A stretch of 64,000 bases of DNA from Marinobacter persicus (lineage in GTDB: Bacteria; Pseudomonadota; Gammaproteobacteria; Pseudomonadales; Oleiphilaceae): assembly GCF_900114155.1 (NCBI RefSeq), contig NZ_FOSC01000001.1, forward strand, positions 357,550-421,549, in the 5' to 3' direction. The position numbers and the translations under genes are program-made. The notes beneath the pieces were generated by a model. It was given only the letters and a program-made list of their open reading frames with translations. It was not told the DNA's origin and ran no database searches. Shown piece after piece: positions 34,063-43,146 of the stretch (position 1 is the stretch's first letter; each line of letters starts with the position of its first letter).

Positions 34063-35247
34063 TCAGGAGTCGATAGTCCAGGGATTTTGGGTAATCGGCT
34101 CCGCCCCACTCTCCGTGACCACAATGGTCTCGCTGCATCCGATACCCCACTGACCCGGCACCCGCAGACAGATCGGCAGGTGGAATACCATGCCCGCCCT
34201 GAACTCGGTATCGCCACCCCGGGCGATAAACCCGGAACCTTCCACCCAGGACGGCGGAAACTGGGCGCCCACGGTGTACCCGAAGACCCCCGAGAAAAAC
34301 ACCCGATCGGCCACAGGCTGCATAGCCCCTTCCGCCGCACGGGCGGCATCGTCAAACGAAGCTCCCGGGCGAACGGAGGCGAGCAACGCATCCACCACAC
34401 TCCGGCAGCCATCGTGCACCCGACGCATCTCATCCGTCGGCTGTCCACCGGCAACCACGGTTTGCATCATGGGAGCCGTGTACCGATACCAGGCCGAACC
34501 GAATTCAAGGAAGACGGGATCACCTTTCCCGATGCGGGTACGCCGGTGGTTGCAATGGATGAAGCTGCTGCGCATGCCGGTGGTGACGATCGGCTGCATG
34601 CTCATGAACTCACTGCCAGCCTCAAGCAGGGCTCGCGCACCTTCCGCGGCTATGTCGTTATCGGTCACGCCCGGCTCGATCACCGCCCGGGCGGCCTTCA
34701 GGCCAGCCGCCGTAATGCGGGCGCTTTCCCGAAGGTAGTCCAGTTCCGCCGGGGATTTAACAATACGAATGCGTTTGAGCAGGCCGTTGGCGGGGACAAA
34801 ATGCACCGAAGGCAAGCGTTTTCTCAGGCCATCCAGCACGCCGGTGCGTAAAGACCCGTGCCAGGCGTCGACCGCAACCGTTTCCGTGCCCGTGGCCAGC
34901 GCCTCCACCAGTGGGTCCAGCACATCCTCGACGCCTTCCCAGCGATAGCCGCTGATCTGCCCGACCCGGGTGGTGGTCAACGCGGGCCCCATCTCGATGG
35001 AGGGCACTTGCAGCAACAGGTTGTCCGGGGTCACCACCAGGGCCACATGCACAGACACTTCAAACGTGCCGTAGCCGGTCAGGTAGAAAATGTCCGACGG
35101 GTCGGTGACCAGTAAGGCATCAACCCCCTCGACGTCCATGCGCTGCCGTACCCGGTTCAGGCGCTGACGGTACTCGGCTTCAGGAAACGGACATTCCACG
35201 CCCCGGAACCGGGGCGACAGGGCACTTCGGTACGCATTGAAATCCAT
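34063..35247 (-). CDS. M24/creatinase-fold protein lacking metal ligands
   Basis: 394 residues from the ATG at 35247, preceded by AGGAGAG. The N-terminal creatinase-type domain (about 1-150) includes DALLVTDPSDIFYLTGYGTF. The C-terminal pita-bread domain includes IVKSPAELDYLRESARIT and VTTGMRSSFIHCNHRRT. The five metal ligands of M24 aminopeptidases are largely replaced: the first region reads FLEFGSAWYRYTAP, the His motif reads GYTVGAQFPP, and the first Glu site reads FHLPICL; only GCSETI keeps a glutamate. This resembles creatinase and the ectoine hydrolase DoeA, so an amidino- or amide hydrolase of a small molecule is more likely than a peptidase. A LysR gene follows downstream. Confidence 0.75.
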   Translation of the reverse strand: MDFNAYRSALSPRFRGVECPFPEAEYRQRLNRVRQRMDVEGVDALLVTDPSDIFYLTGYGTFEVSVHVALVVTPDNLLLQVPSIEMGPALTTTRVGQISGYRWEGVEDVLDPLVEALATGTETVAVDAWHGSLRTGVLDGLRKRLPSVHFVPANGLLKRIRIVKSPAELDYLRESARITAAGLKAARAVIEPGVTDNDIAAEGARALLEAGSEFMSMQPIVTTGMRSSFIHCNHRRTRIGKGDPVFLEFGSAWYRYTAPMMQTVVAGGQPTDEMRRVHDGCRSVVDALLASVRPGASFDDAARAAEGAMQPVADRVFFSGVFGYTVGAQFPPSWVEGSGFIARGGDTEFRAGMVFHLPICLRVPGQWGIGCSETIVVTESGAEPITQNPWTIDS

Positions 35248-35363
35248 GGCAGCTCTCCTGGGCAAGACACAAGCGGCCCGGCGACCACTCCGCCGGCTTG
35301 ATGCCGTCTCTATCACTTCAAGGAGACTGGACCGAAAATCCCGTTTGTACAAATTTCCGGCGC

Positions 35364-35386
35364 TGGCACCCTGTTAAAGGGTGCCA
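35364..35386 (-). terminator. Hairpin overlapping the LysR stop codon
   Basis: GGCACCCT and AGGGTGCC pair perfectly around TTAAC on the minus strand, including the TAA stop of the LysR gene. It has no clear U-tract, so it may be a weak terminator. Confidence 0.4.
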
Positions 35387-36273
35387 CTGATTTCAATGGC
35401 AGACTCCAGCGCCTGCAGCCGCTCCACCAGAAACTCCATCACCAGCCGCACTCTCGCCATTTGCTGGGTGTCCTGGTTGACGTGTAACCACAAATCCACG
35501 CTCTCCCCTTCCAGCGGATCAGACAACCGGCGCAGCTCTTTGGCGGGCTCCCCCAGGTAACAGGGCAACACGGCAAGACCGGCACCCGCCCTGGCCAGGG
35601 CATGCATGGATTGCAGGCTGTTGCAGCGAATGGCCGAGGTCACGTTTTTCAGGTGCTTGCGGTACCAGCGCCCGGTCGCCAGGTGACTGAAGGTTTCGTC
35701 CGGCACAATCCAGGTGCAGCCTTCGGGATGGTTCTCCACATCCATATTACGGTTACGCCGACAGTACTTGGCCGCGCCGTAAACCGCCGATTCTATGGCG
35801 GCAATACGCTCGCCCTCCAGCGTGGCCTGGGGCTTGTTCTCGGGCCGTAGCGTCAAATCCGCTTCCCGGTGGCTCAGGTTGGCCACGTCGTTATCCGTCA
35901 ACACCTCCAGTTCAATGTCCGGATACTCACGCACCAGTTCCGTCAGAATCGGGCTGAGTAGCTCGTTCAGCATGGCGTCTTCGGCGGCAATACGAACCTT
36001 GCCCACCGGCGCGCCGTCCTGGCCAACCAGCTTGCGCTCCAGGTTGTCCATATCGGTGGCCAGACGCTCGGCCTCCCGGAACGCCATTTCTCCCACCGGA
36101 GTCAGCTGTAACCCGTTCTGATTTCGTTCAAAAAACTGCACACCCAACTGCTCTTCCATCTGGTCGAGCCGTCGCAACACCGTGGTTTGGTGCACACCCA
36201 GTATTTCACCGGCTTTGGCAAGCGTTCCGCCTATTGCCAGAGCCCTTATATATCGAAGATAATCCCAGTCCAT
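35374..36273 (-). CDS. LysR family transcriptional regulator
   Basis: 299 residues from the ATG at 36273 (a GTG two codons earlier is possible). The N-terminal winged helix has LAIGGTLAKAGEILGVHQTT at about 13-32 then VLRRLDQMEEQLGVQFFERN, a LysR-type DNA-binding domain. The substrate-binding domain begins near residue 90 (GKVRIAAEDAMLNELLSPIL). Its DNA-binding helix is close to the subgroup that regulates amino acid or carboxylate genes. Divergent from the small protein gene at 36402; the M24-fold gene lies downstream, in the same direction. Confidence 0.88.
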   Translation of the reverse strand: MDWDYLRYIRALAIGGTLAKAGEILGVHQTTVLRRLDQMEEQLGVQFFERNQNGLQLTPVGEMAFREAERLATDMDNLERKLVGQDGAPVGKVRIAAEDAMLNELLSPILTELVREYPDIELEVLTDNDVANLSHREADLTLRPENKPQATLEGERIAAIESAVYGAAKYCRRNRNMDVENHPEGCTWIVPDETFSHLATGRWYRKHLKNVTSAIRCNSLQSMHALARAGAGLAVLPCYLGEPAKELRRLSDPLEGESVDLWLHVNQDTQQMARVRLVMEFLVERLQALESAIEISGTL

Positions 36274-36401
36274 AATCACTGCATATTTGCAACGAGGGTA
36301 CGGATTTTAACGTATTCAAGCTGCAAAAAAGAATCCTTAGAATAGTGTGTAAATTAAGGGTAGATGACTAATTAATCCACCAGATGAAGGAGGAAGGCGC
36401 T

Positions 36402-36596
36402 ATGACTCAGAAGCATATCGCAACCGTAAACCCGCTGCCGTCCACCATCCTCCACAACAGTGTTGAGGTCAGGCGCCAGTATACCCGTGCTGCTGCAAAG
36501 CAGGCGGTGCAGTTTATCAGTCGCAAGGTAAGAATTTTCAACCGCAGAGCGGCCGAAGTGGCTCACGATATGCCACAAATGCAGGGCGGGGTTTAA
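36402..36596 (+). CDS. Small basic hypothetical protein
   Basis: 64 residues from the ATG at 36402, preceded by a strong AGGAGGAAGG. The peptide starts MTQKHIATVNPLPSTIL and has an amphipathic basic helix (VRRQYTRAAAKQAVQFISRK) at about 23-42, then RIFNRRAAEVAHDM. No signal peptide. It converges with pcm, with 8 bp between stops. Not recognised; the ribosome-binding site and its separate promoter region suggest a real gene. Confidence 0.65.
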   Translation: MTQKHIATVNPLPSTILHNSVEVRRQYTRAAAKQAVQFISRKVRIFNRRAAEVAHDMPQMQGGV

Positions 36597-36604
36597 ACAC
36601 CCCC

Positions 36605-37264
36605 TCAGCTCCACCCCTCCTGTCCCAGGAGGGGTACGAATCTCACGTCACAGTATTCCTTCCGGTCAAACCGTTGGTCGGAACGCCGTGTTATGCACAA
36701 CAGGCGCTGCAAACCATGTTCCTGCCCGACAGGAATCACCAGCCGACCACCCACGCTCAGTTGCTCTTTCAAAGCATCCGGTACCGCCGGTGCGCCTGCG
36801 GCAACACAAATGCCGTCAAACGGTGCCGCTTCCGGCCACCCCAGTGAACCATCGCCACAACGCACACGCACCTGGGAGAACCCCGCATCGCGCAGGTTGT
36901 TCTCGGCCTGGCGGGCCAGCTCGGGAATTTTTTCCATGGAAAAGACTTCCAGCGCCATGCAGGCCAGCACCGCTGCCGCGTAGCCGGAACCGGTACCAAT
37001 ATCCAGCACCCGTTCACGTCCTTTGAGCTCCAGTGCCTCGGCCATCAGGGCAACGATGTAAGGTTGTGAAATGGTCTGTCCCTGCCCGATCGGCAGTGGA
37101 TGGTCGTCGTACGCTTCATGGCGCAGGTGTTCGGGCACAAACAATTCCCGGGGCACGCGGCCCATGGCGCGAAGCACTCGCTGGTCGGTAATGCCCCGCC
37201 TGACCAGTTGGTCTTGCACCATCAGGTTTCGCAGCGCCCCATAATCCCGTGATGGTTCCCGCAT
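36605..37264 (-). CDS. pcm: Protein-L-isoaspartate O-methyltransferase
   Basis: 219 residues. Conserved DDHPLPIGQGQTISQPYIVA at about 52-71, the SAM motif VLDIGTGSGYAAAVLA at about 84-99, and the VRCGDGSLGW region are all diagnostic of Pcm. It methylates isoaspartyl residues to start their repair. In many gammaproteobacteria it is next to surE, nlpD and rpoS; here it is not. The last codons contain a CCCCTCCTG/CAGGAGGGG hairpin that may stop transcription from the convergent small gene. Confidence 0.94.
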   Translation of the reverse strand: MREPSRDYGALRNLMVQDQLVRRGITDQRVLRAMGRVPRELFVPEHLRHEAYDDHPLPIGQGQTISQPYIVALMAEALELKGRERVLDIGTGSGYAAAVLACMALEVFSMEKIPELARQAENNLRDAGFSQVRVRCGDGSLGWPEAAPFDGICVAAGAPAVPDALKEQLSVGGRLVIPVGQEHGLQRLLCITRRSDQRFDRKEYCDVRFVPLLGQEGWS

Positions 37265-37358
37265 GACAGACCTCCGCGGTTACAAACCATTACAAAACAC
37301 TCTTTCTGTACGATGGCACTCTTTGTGAATTCTGTCTATTTTTCGATCACCCCGCCAA

Positions 37359-38135
37359 TCAGATCAGACTGCTCACCAGCCCGATACTGCTGACCACCAA
37401 CAGCACACTTCCCAAAACCCGGAAAAACAGGCTGGTTTCCGCCCGCAACATCCGCTCGTGCACATAAAGACCAATCACATGCCCGACAGCGGCGGCCGGC
37501 AACAGCCACAGGTGATGAACCAACTGCAGATCCACGCCCACCCAGACAAACGCACCCAGCTTGATCAACACCAGAATAAACCAGAGTACAAACAGCGAAT
37601 CACGCAGTTTCTCTTTAGGCAGGTGCTGGGCAGCCACAGCGATAATCAACGGTGCGCCGATCAGGGACGTGCCACTGATATAACCGCCGAGCATCAGGAA
37701 CAGAATATCAATGGCCTTGCTGCCACTGCGAAACGGCCGATTGATGATGTAGGAGACCGAATAAAGCGCCACAATGACAAAAATAATGGCACTAAGTATC
37801 TGATTAGGCAGGGTGAAAAGACCGATCACGCCCACCATTTTCGGCACGATCAGAATGGCCATCAGACGCCCGATATAGTGCCAGTCCACGGTTCCTTCAC
37901 GCGGGCCATGGTCCGGGGCGGCTGCCTTCCGGTTGTTCATCCACACGGTCAGCGAAGAGAAAATCAACAGGTGCACAGCAATGATCGGCAAAAACACCAG
38001 CGGCTCATCCAGCACCAACAACAGAAAGGGCAGCGACAACACGGCGCCACCAAAGCCAAGCCCGGAACGGACAAAACCGCTCCACACAAAAATCAGTGCA
38101 ATGAGGATATACTGGACAACGGACAGATCGGCCAT
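37359..38135 (-). CDS. TauE/SafE family membrane protein
   Basis: 258 residues from the ATG at 38135; a GTG at 38165 is an alternative and neither has a strong ribosome-binding site. About eight membrane segments. The repeated family motif is visible in the N-terminal half (VWSGFVRSGLGFGGAVLSLP at about 15-34) and in the C-terminal half (LMLGGYISGTSLIGAPLIIA). Family members export sulfoacetate, sulfite or related sulfur anions, or take up other organic anions; substrate not assignable here. Confidence 0.85.
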   Translation of the reverse strand: MADLSVVQYILIALIFVWSGFVRSGLGFGGAVLSLPFLLLVLDEPLVFLPIIAVHLLIFSSLTVWMNNRKAAAPDHGPREGTVDWHYIGRLMAILIVPKMVGVIGLFTLPNQILSAIIFVIVALYSVSYIINRPFRSGSKAIDILFLMLGGYISGTSLIGAPLIIAVAAQHLPKEKLRDSLFVLWFILVLIKLGAFVWVGVDLQLVHHLWLLPAAAVGHVIGLYVHERMLRAETSLFFRVLGSVLLVVSSIGLVSSLI

Positions 38136-38197
38136 AACATACCGGGTCTTCTGGAAAAGCTGCACACAATACCATAATGGAGGAGGTCACCGCCGGC

Positions 38198-38488
38198 ATG
38201 CCCAACAAGATCGACATTCACTATTGCACCGGTTGCCGCTGGCTGCTGCGCTCGGCGTGGATGGCGCAGGAACTGCTGACCACCTTCGAAGGCGACATTA
38301 ACGAACTCAGCCTGCACCCCGGCACCGGCGGCATTTTCGAAATTTACGTGAACGGCGAGCGCATCTGGTCACGTAAGGACGATGGCGGTTTTCCCGAGAT
38401 CAAGCAGCTGAAACAGCTGGTACGCGACCAGATTGATCCGCAGCGCTCACTGGGCCATTCGGATACAGACTCAAGGACATCCCGATGA
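38198..38488 (+). CDS. SelT/SelW/SelH (Rdx) family selenoprotein-like protein, cysteine form
   Basis: 96 residues from the ATG at 38198. The thioredoxin-like fold starts with IHYCTGCRWLLRSAWMAQEL at about 7-26, where CTGC is the CxxC redox motif that contains selenocysteine in eukaryotic homologues. The central PGTGGIFEIYVNG strand pair at about 43-55 and SRKDDGGFPEIKQLKQLVRD are typical of the Rdx family. A GGAGGAGG sits further upstream than usual. The stop overlaps the LysE start (ATGA), so the two are co-translated. Confidence 0.88.
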   Translation: MPNKIDIHYCTGCRWLLRSAWMAQELLTTFEGDINELSLHPGTGGIFEIYVNGERIWSRKDDGGFPEIKQLKQLVRDQIDPQRSLGHSDTDSRTSR

Positions 38489-39105
38489 CACTCGCCACCT
38501 GGATGACCATCGTCACTATTTGCATTCTCGGCGCGCTATCGCCGGGCCCCTCCCTGGCTCTGGTCATGAAACAGACACTGGCAGGCGGCCGCCGTAACGG
38601 AGTGGTAACAGCCCTGGCACATGGTCTGGGTGTGGGCATTTATGCGTTTCTCAGCATCCTGGGCCTGGCCGCCATTATTACCGCCTCACCCACCGCCTTT
38701 GCCATTTTGCAGTGGGGTGGTGCCGGATATCTGGCCTGGCTGGGCGTAAAGGGGTTGCTGGCAAAAACCGGCAGCAACAATGAACTGACTGAAGCGCCCT
38801 CCAGTAAAAGTGCAGCGCGGGATGGCTTCCTGATCGCCTTCCTGAACCCGAAAATCGCCGTGTTCTTCCTGGCCCTGTTCAGCCAGGTGGTTGGCACCGA
38901 CACCAGCCTGCTGGCCAAATTCGGTTATGCAGCCACCGCACTGGTTATCGATACCGGCTGGTACCTGATGGTGGCCTGGCTGTTCTCCAACCCTCGCTGG
39001 CTGGATGCCCTCAAGCAACGTGCGGTGTGGTTCGAACGGGTATTCGGCGCGGTACTGGTGGGCCTGGCCGGCCGACTGGTGGTGGGAATTATGAACGGGC
39101 GGTAG
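38485..39105 (+). CDS. LysE family translocator
   Basis: 206 residues, six hydrophobic segments. The family motif ALSPGPSLALVMKQTLAGGR at about 14-33 and the region GFLIAFLNPKIAVFFLALFS at about 113-132 are diagnostic of LysE/RhtB exporters. Substrate (amino acid or homoserine lactone) cannot be assigned. It overlaps the SelT-like gene by 4 bp. A hairpin (GGGCGGT/ACCGCCC) lies on its stop codon and the next bases run into the truncated glycosidase-like gene on the other strand. Confidence 0.9.
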   Translation: MTLATWMTIVTICILGALSPGPSLALVMKQTLAGGRRNGVVTALAHGLGVGIYAFLSILGLAAIITASPTAFAILQWGGAGYLAWLGVKGLLAKTGSNNELTEAPSSKSAARDGFLIAFLNPKIAVFFLALFSQVVGTDTSLLAKFGYAATALVIDTGWYLMVAWLFSNPRWLDALKQRAVWFERVFGAVLVGLAGRLVVGIMNGR

Positions 39106-39111
39106 AGCCAC

Positions 39112-40653
39112 CGCCCGGGAAAATGCCCGTGCTCCCACGGTGAACTCGTCGCTGGCCTTTTTGTCCAGCGACTCAAACAGGTCGGCGGCGGCCCGCAGGC
39201 CGGCAATGCCCCAGAAGTCATCCCAGTAATAATAATCGTTGGGCCCCAGGTGCTCAGCGCTGAAGCCGGCGGGTAAAAGGCCCGCGTGGGGCTGTTCCAG
39301 ATGGTCGCTGAGCCGCTTTTTCAGAATCCAGCGCGCCCCTTTCGCCACCGGCTCATGCCAGCTGTCGGGCAACGGAGTACCAGTCAGCTCATGATAGCGT
39401 TTGAGTATCCACAACACCTCGCCATTGGCATCCCACTCCCCCTCCTGGGAGCGGAAATAGCCGTTTTTCAATTGCCGGTCAGGAAATTGCGCCAGTGCCC
39501 GTTCCGCTCTGTCGGTCATACCGGCACATAAAAGCGCATGGATAATGAAGGCGGCATCCCGGAACCAGAAGCGCTTATAGGTATACGGCCCCGGGTAAAC
39601 ATCTTCCGGTGAGTGCAGCACCAGGGACCGAATGGCCGAATCGTAAAGAAACTGCCAGTGGTCATCCGGGCACTCGAGCCGTGCATGGCCCTGCAAGGCC
39701 TTCTGCCAGCCATCGGAAGGAAGCTTCTCAGCCCCCTCATGGGATAGCGGCACGGTAACCGTAAGCTCCGATACCTCGTTGGCCCTGAGCGGGAACAACG
39801 CGGCGGCCGTTACCATTCCGACATCACACCGGCCCTCGGCCTGATCGTCCTTGTCCTGCAAGTGAATGCGCACATCGCCCTCGTGATAATCCGAAACATG
39901 GTGATGTTCCGCCGGCCGGCTGAAGGTTACCGCAGGCCTGCCATCAACCACCCAGTGATCCCGGCCCGTGCTCAGCGTCACCCGGTTGATGAAACTGATG
40001 CCTTCGGGATTGGCGGGGCGAAGCGACAACACCAGCGAACCGGCAACCTCAGAACGGGCCTGCAGCACCATCTGGCAGAAGGGTTTGCCATTTTCCACCA
40101 CAACCCGGGCACGACTGGTGAGCGAGAGACCATCCGTGGCGGATTCGGTCACAACGCAGACACCTTCATCGTCCAGCTCATACTTCTGCCGGCTTGAGCG
40201 ACAACGCGAGGGCAGCAGGCAACGACCATCGTCCGCCAGCACCCAGCCATCCAGGGACCAGCCATCGTACCAGGGCGTCAGCAGGCCCCGGGGGTCCACA
40301 ATCGGAAGCTCGTCCAGATCCGGCTGGCCAATAGCGGTCCAGTTGCGGTTACTCAGGTTGATGTGGGTAATCGAGAAAGCCCTGGGAATGAAAGCCGGGT
40401 CACCGGGATCGAACTGACGCTCGACCCAGTAGGGCCAGACCCAATCCAGATTATGCTGAATGACCCGGCTGTTGATCAGGCCCCGGGCATGAAAGACCAC
40501 ACCGGCCCGCAACAGCTCAATCGGCTCGCCGACTTCAGACGGCTGGGCAAAACTGTGCAGCTTGCCCAACAGGGCAATCGGGTCCAGAAAGCCATGTCGC
40601 TTCGCCGCACGCTTGACCAGGTAACGCCAGGGGAGCCAGTTCATCCAATTCAT
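39112..40653 (-). pseudogene. 3'-truncated six-hairpin glycosidase-like gene
   Basis: Starts at the ATG at 40653, overlapping the TVP38 gene by 4 bp (ATGA). About 510 residues look genuine: an N-terminal beta-rich domain of about 290 residues and then an (alpha/alpha)-barrel-like part with KRFWFRDAAFIIHALLCAGM at about 375-394 and DANGEVLWILKRYHELTG, as in amylo-alpha-1,6-glucosidases and relatives. After about codon 514 the frame runs antisense through the whole LysE gene (to 38686) and loses any family resemblance. The rest of the barrel is missing. I infer a deletion or rearrangement at about 39106-39140. Function of the intact protein would be hydrolysis or phosphorolysis of an alpha-glucoside or similar sugar. 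Confidence 0.7.
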
Positions 40654-41384
40654 TGGTTCGCTTCCTCTTCGGTTGGTTCGGTCTCCACCTTGTAACGGGC
40701 CAACGCCCGACGTGCCAGGCGGTTGAGAAACACCACCGCCAACACGGTGCCGACGAATCCTGCGCCATAAATGGCCCATTCCAGGGGTGTTCGTCCGGTC
40801 TCGCGAACACCAAGCGTAGAGAGATCAGCGGCCAGGGAACCGAGGTAAACGTTGTGCAGGGAAAAGGGAATAACACCAATGAAAGTGCCCACGACAAAGC
40901 CGCGAAACGAAAAACTGGTGAGACCGAACAAGAAATTCGATAATTTGCCAGGAAAAAACGGGATCAACCGAGTCAGGAGCACAATCTTCCAGCCATGCGG
41001 CGCCATCTCGTTGCTCACCACCGACAGCCGCGCACGGCCCCGGATATAGACACTGGCATGATCCCCGAGAACATGCCGGGCAACCAGAAACGCAATCGCC
41101 GAACCAATGGTGGTGCCCACCACCACATACACCGTGCCTTCGAGAACGCCGAACACGAACCCGGCCCCGGTGGTCAGCAGCACGCCCGGCAACAGCAACA
41201 CCATCGCCAGCGCCATGACACCGATGAACAAAGCCGCCGCCCACAGGCCCTGAGTGTCGAACCAGCGCAACAACTCCACCACCTGCTGGTGCACACCAAA
41301 GGCGTACAACAGCCCCACAATCAGCCCGACACCCGCGATACTGCCGCCCATCCAGAGGATGGGAGACTTCTTCCAGCGATTCAT
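40650..41384 (-). CDS. TVP38/TMEM64 family membrane protein
   Basis: 244 residues with about five to six membrane segments. The VTT (SNARE-associated) domain includes FVFGVLEGTVYVVVGTTIGS at about 76-95, FLVARHVLGDHA and the conserved LTRLIPFFPGKLSNFLFGLT at about 137-156. DedA-like proteins of this type are thought to be lipid scramblases or proton-dependent carriers in the inner membrane. The stop overlaps the ATG of the downstream glycosidase-like gene. Confidence 0.9.
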   Translation of the reverse strand: MNRWKKSPILWMGGSIAGVGLIVGLLYAFGVHQQVVELLRWFDTQGLWAAALFIGVMALAMVLLLPGVLLTTGAGFVFGVLEGTVYVVVGTTIGSAIAFLVARHVLGDHASVYIRGRARLSVVSNEMAPHGWKIVLLTRLIPFFPGKLSNFLFGLTSFSFRGFVVGTFIGVIPFSLHNVYLGSLAADLSTLGVRETGRTPLEWAIYGAGFVGTVLAVVFLNRLARRALARYKVETEPTEEEANQ

Positions 41385-41539
41385 AGTCCCACCCTAACGA
41401 GTGAACGCCTGATGGCTCAAAAAACCAAGGATCATCCTTGAAGTCTGGCTCAATTGACGGACAAAGCTTCACGTTTCGCCGTATCATTCATCCCGTTGAA
41501 GTACCCTACGGTCAACCCACGACATAGTTCAGATCCGCC

Positions 41540-42235
41540 ATGAAGCTCTCACGTATCCTCAGCAATCAGAACGGTATCAGCCGCAAACAGGCGAACGCCC
41601 TGATTGCCGGAGGCCGGGTGAAGATCAATGGCCAACCCTGCCGGGCCCCGGCAGCGGATGTGGACCGGTTTTCAACGGTCATGGTCGACCAAGACGTTGT
41701 CCAGGCCGGCGAGGCAGAGCACTATCTGATGCTGAACAAGCCCGCCGGCTACCTGAGCGCAACAGTGGACGCCCAGCACCCGACCGTGCTTGAGCTGATC
41801 GCCCCGGAGTTACGCCACCACCTGCATATTGCCGGTCGCCTGGACCGAAGCAGTACCGGCCTGCTCATCCTCACCAATAACGGACTCTGGTCCCGGAAAC
41901 TCACGGAGCCTGCGATCAAAATCCCCAAGGTGTACCGGGTACTCACCGCAAAGCCACTCAGCCCGGAAACCGAAACACGGTTTGCCAATGGCATATGGTT
42001 CGAATTCGAGGGCCTGACAACATCTCCGGCACAACTTGAGCGCCTGGGGGAGCGGGAAGCACGGGTCACCATCTACGAAGGCCGGTACCACCAGATCAAG
42101 CGGATGTTTCACGCCGTGGGAAACCGGGTCAAAGCCCTGCACAGGGAACGGATGGGGGAAATTGAGCTGGATAATGACTTGTCTTCAGGCAGCTACCGAA
42201 GTCTTACCGCAGGGGAGATCCGGTCCATTGAATAG
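41540..42235 (+). CDS. RsuA-type 16S rRNA pseudouridine synthase
   Basis: 231 residues. The N-terminal S4 RNA-binding domain (KLSRILSNQNGISRKQANAL at about 2-21) is followed by the catalytic domain with the aspartate in HIAGRLDRSSTGLLILTNNG at about 95-114 and the KVYRVLTAKPL and YEGRYHQIKRMFHAVGNRV blocks, which define the RsuA/RluB/E/F group. RsuA modifies U516 of 16S rRNA; the S4 domain favours RsuA. A hairpin abuts its stop codon. Confidence 0.9.
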   Translation: MKLSRILSNQNGISRKQANALIAGGRVKINGQPCRAPAADVDRFSTVMVDQDVVQAGEAEHYLMLNKPAGYLSATVDAQHPTVLELIAPELRHHLHIAGRLDRSSTGLLILTNNGLWSRKLTEPAIKIPKVYRVLTAKPLSPETETRFANGIWFEFEGLTTSPAQLERLGEREARVTIYEGRYHQIKRMFHAVGNRVKALHRERMGEIELDNDLSSGSYRSLTAGEIRSIE

Positions 42236-42259
42236 AGCCTGCGGCACCCACCGCAGGCT
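42236..42259 (+). terminator. Hairpin after the pseudouridine synthase
   Basis: AGCCTGCGG at 42236-42244 pairs perfectly with CCGCAGGCT at 42251-42259 across CACCCA, directly behind the stop codon. No U-tract follows, so termination may need Rho or be partial. Confidence 0.5.
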
Positions 42260-42279
42260 GACTGAAAAACCGCGCGTGG

Positions 42280-42735
42280 CTACAGCTCCAGGTGCCGGGT
42301 GATCGATACAGCGTCCTGGCTCACAAGATCCTTGTCGATGGATTTGAGAACCGTCGCCATGCACTCCTTACCAAGATGATGCCGCAACACCCCCAGGAAC
42401 TTTGGTGGTGCCACCAGCACCAGGTTATCAAACCGGCCCTCGTGGTGGGCTTTTTTCAGGTACTCCCCCAGTTCACGGGCGAAGCGGGCATTTTCCGGGT
42501 CTTCGTCCGTTTCACGATCGTAGGTCTGGTAACCGCCCGCCCCGCTGTGATTGCTGCCCGGCCGGTCGGTATAGATATCCGAATCCCTCTGCCGGCCCTC
42601 CTTGTGGGGATGATCCAGAATTTCCTCGATGCTTCTGACGGGGGTTTTTGCCTTGAAAAACCGGGCCATGGCGCTATCCGCCACCAGAATATAGAGCTTC
42701 TTTGGAGCTAGGGGATTCTCGTCGCGCCTCGTCAT
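42280..42735 (-). CDS. Host attachment family protein
   Basis: 151 residues from the ATG at 42735, which has GGAGGG upstream; a start at 42804 is less likely. The N-terminus KLYILVADSAMARFFKA is the hallmark, followed by the DPHKEGRQRDSD-like variable acidic segment and NARFARELGEYLKKAHHEGR, LVLVAPPKFLGVLRHHLGKE at about 108-127. This RF1-like family was named from plant-associated bacteria; its role is not defined. Convergent with the pseudouridine synthase. Confidence 0.88.
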   Translation of the reverse strand: MTRRDENPLAPKKLYILVADSAMARFFKAKTPVRSIEEILDHPHKEGRQRDSDIYTDRPGSNHSGAGGYQTYDRETDEDPENARFARELGEYLKKAHHEGRFDNLVLVAPPKFLGVLRHHLGKECMATVLKSIDKDLVSQDAVSITRHLEL

Positions 42736-42839
42736 TATCTGCCCTCCATGTTTTTGCAGGCTGTAATGAAACGATAGCACCACTGCGGGGGGCGTCAAAA
42801 ACAAAGCTCAAACGCCCCTTTACGCATACGCGGACGGGA

Positions 42840-43079
42840 TTATTCGCCGGACAGCAGCGATTGCAGCTTTTGCGTCAATTCAACGGCCTCGCACCCCAGC
42901 GGGGTCAGATAGCCGCCGTCTTTCTGACTGATCAGCCCCTTGCTGAACAGGGCCTGTGCGGCCTGAACGGTTTCCGGGGCGGCGGAGTGCTCATGAACCT
43001 TGATACCCTCCTGAGTGGAGGTGGATGGGAACTGCGACAACAAATTGAGTTCTGCAAGGTGATTTGGCGAGAACGGCAT
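42840..43079 (-). CDS. TIGR02647-like small DNA-binding-type protein
   Basis: 79 residues. The pattern STSTQEGIKVHEHSAAPETV, ALFSKGLISQKDGGYLTPLG and AVELTQKLQSLL matches a short conserved gammaproteobacterial family (recalled as TIGR02647). The second half reads like a winged helix (GLI..DGGYLT.LG). No signal peptide. Convergent on the host attachment gene? No: both are on the minus strand, with 105 bp between this stop and the start of that gene. It is divergent from the lytic transglycosylase. Function unknown. Confidence 0.7.
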   Translation of the reverse strand: MPFSPNHLAELNLLSQFPSTSTQEGIKVHEHSAAPETVQAAQALFSKGLISQKDGGYLTPLGCEAVELTQKLQSLLSGE

Positions 43080-43146
43080 GGCACACTCCTGAGTGCTAGA
43101 TATGGAACCTCAGAGCATAACCACAAACCGGAAGCCCTGACCAGCA

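Noticed and set aside
36613..36640. Separate terminator between the small gene and pcm
   Set aside because: The CCCCTCCTG/CAGGAGGGG stem is inside the last pcm codons and has no U-tract; noted under pcm only.
38686..39105. C-terminal part of the long glycosidase-like ORF
   Set aside because: It is the antisense of LysE, which has a complete and typical coding frame, so it is not counted as protein-coding.
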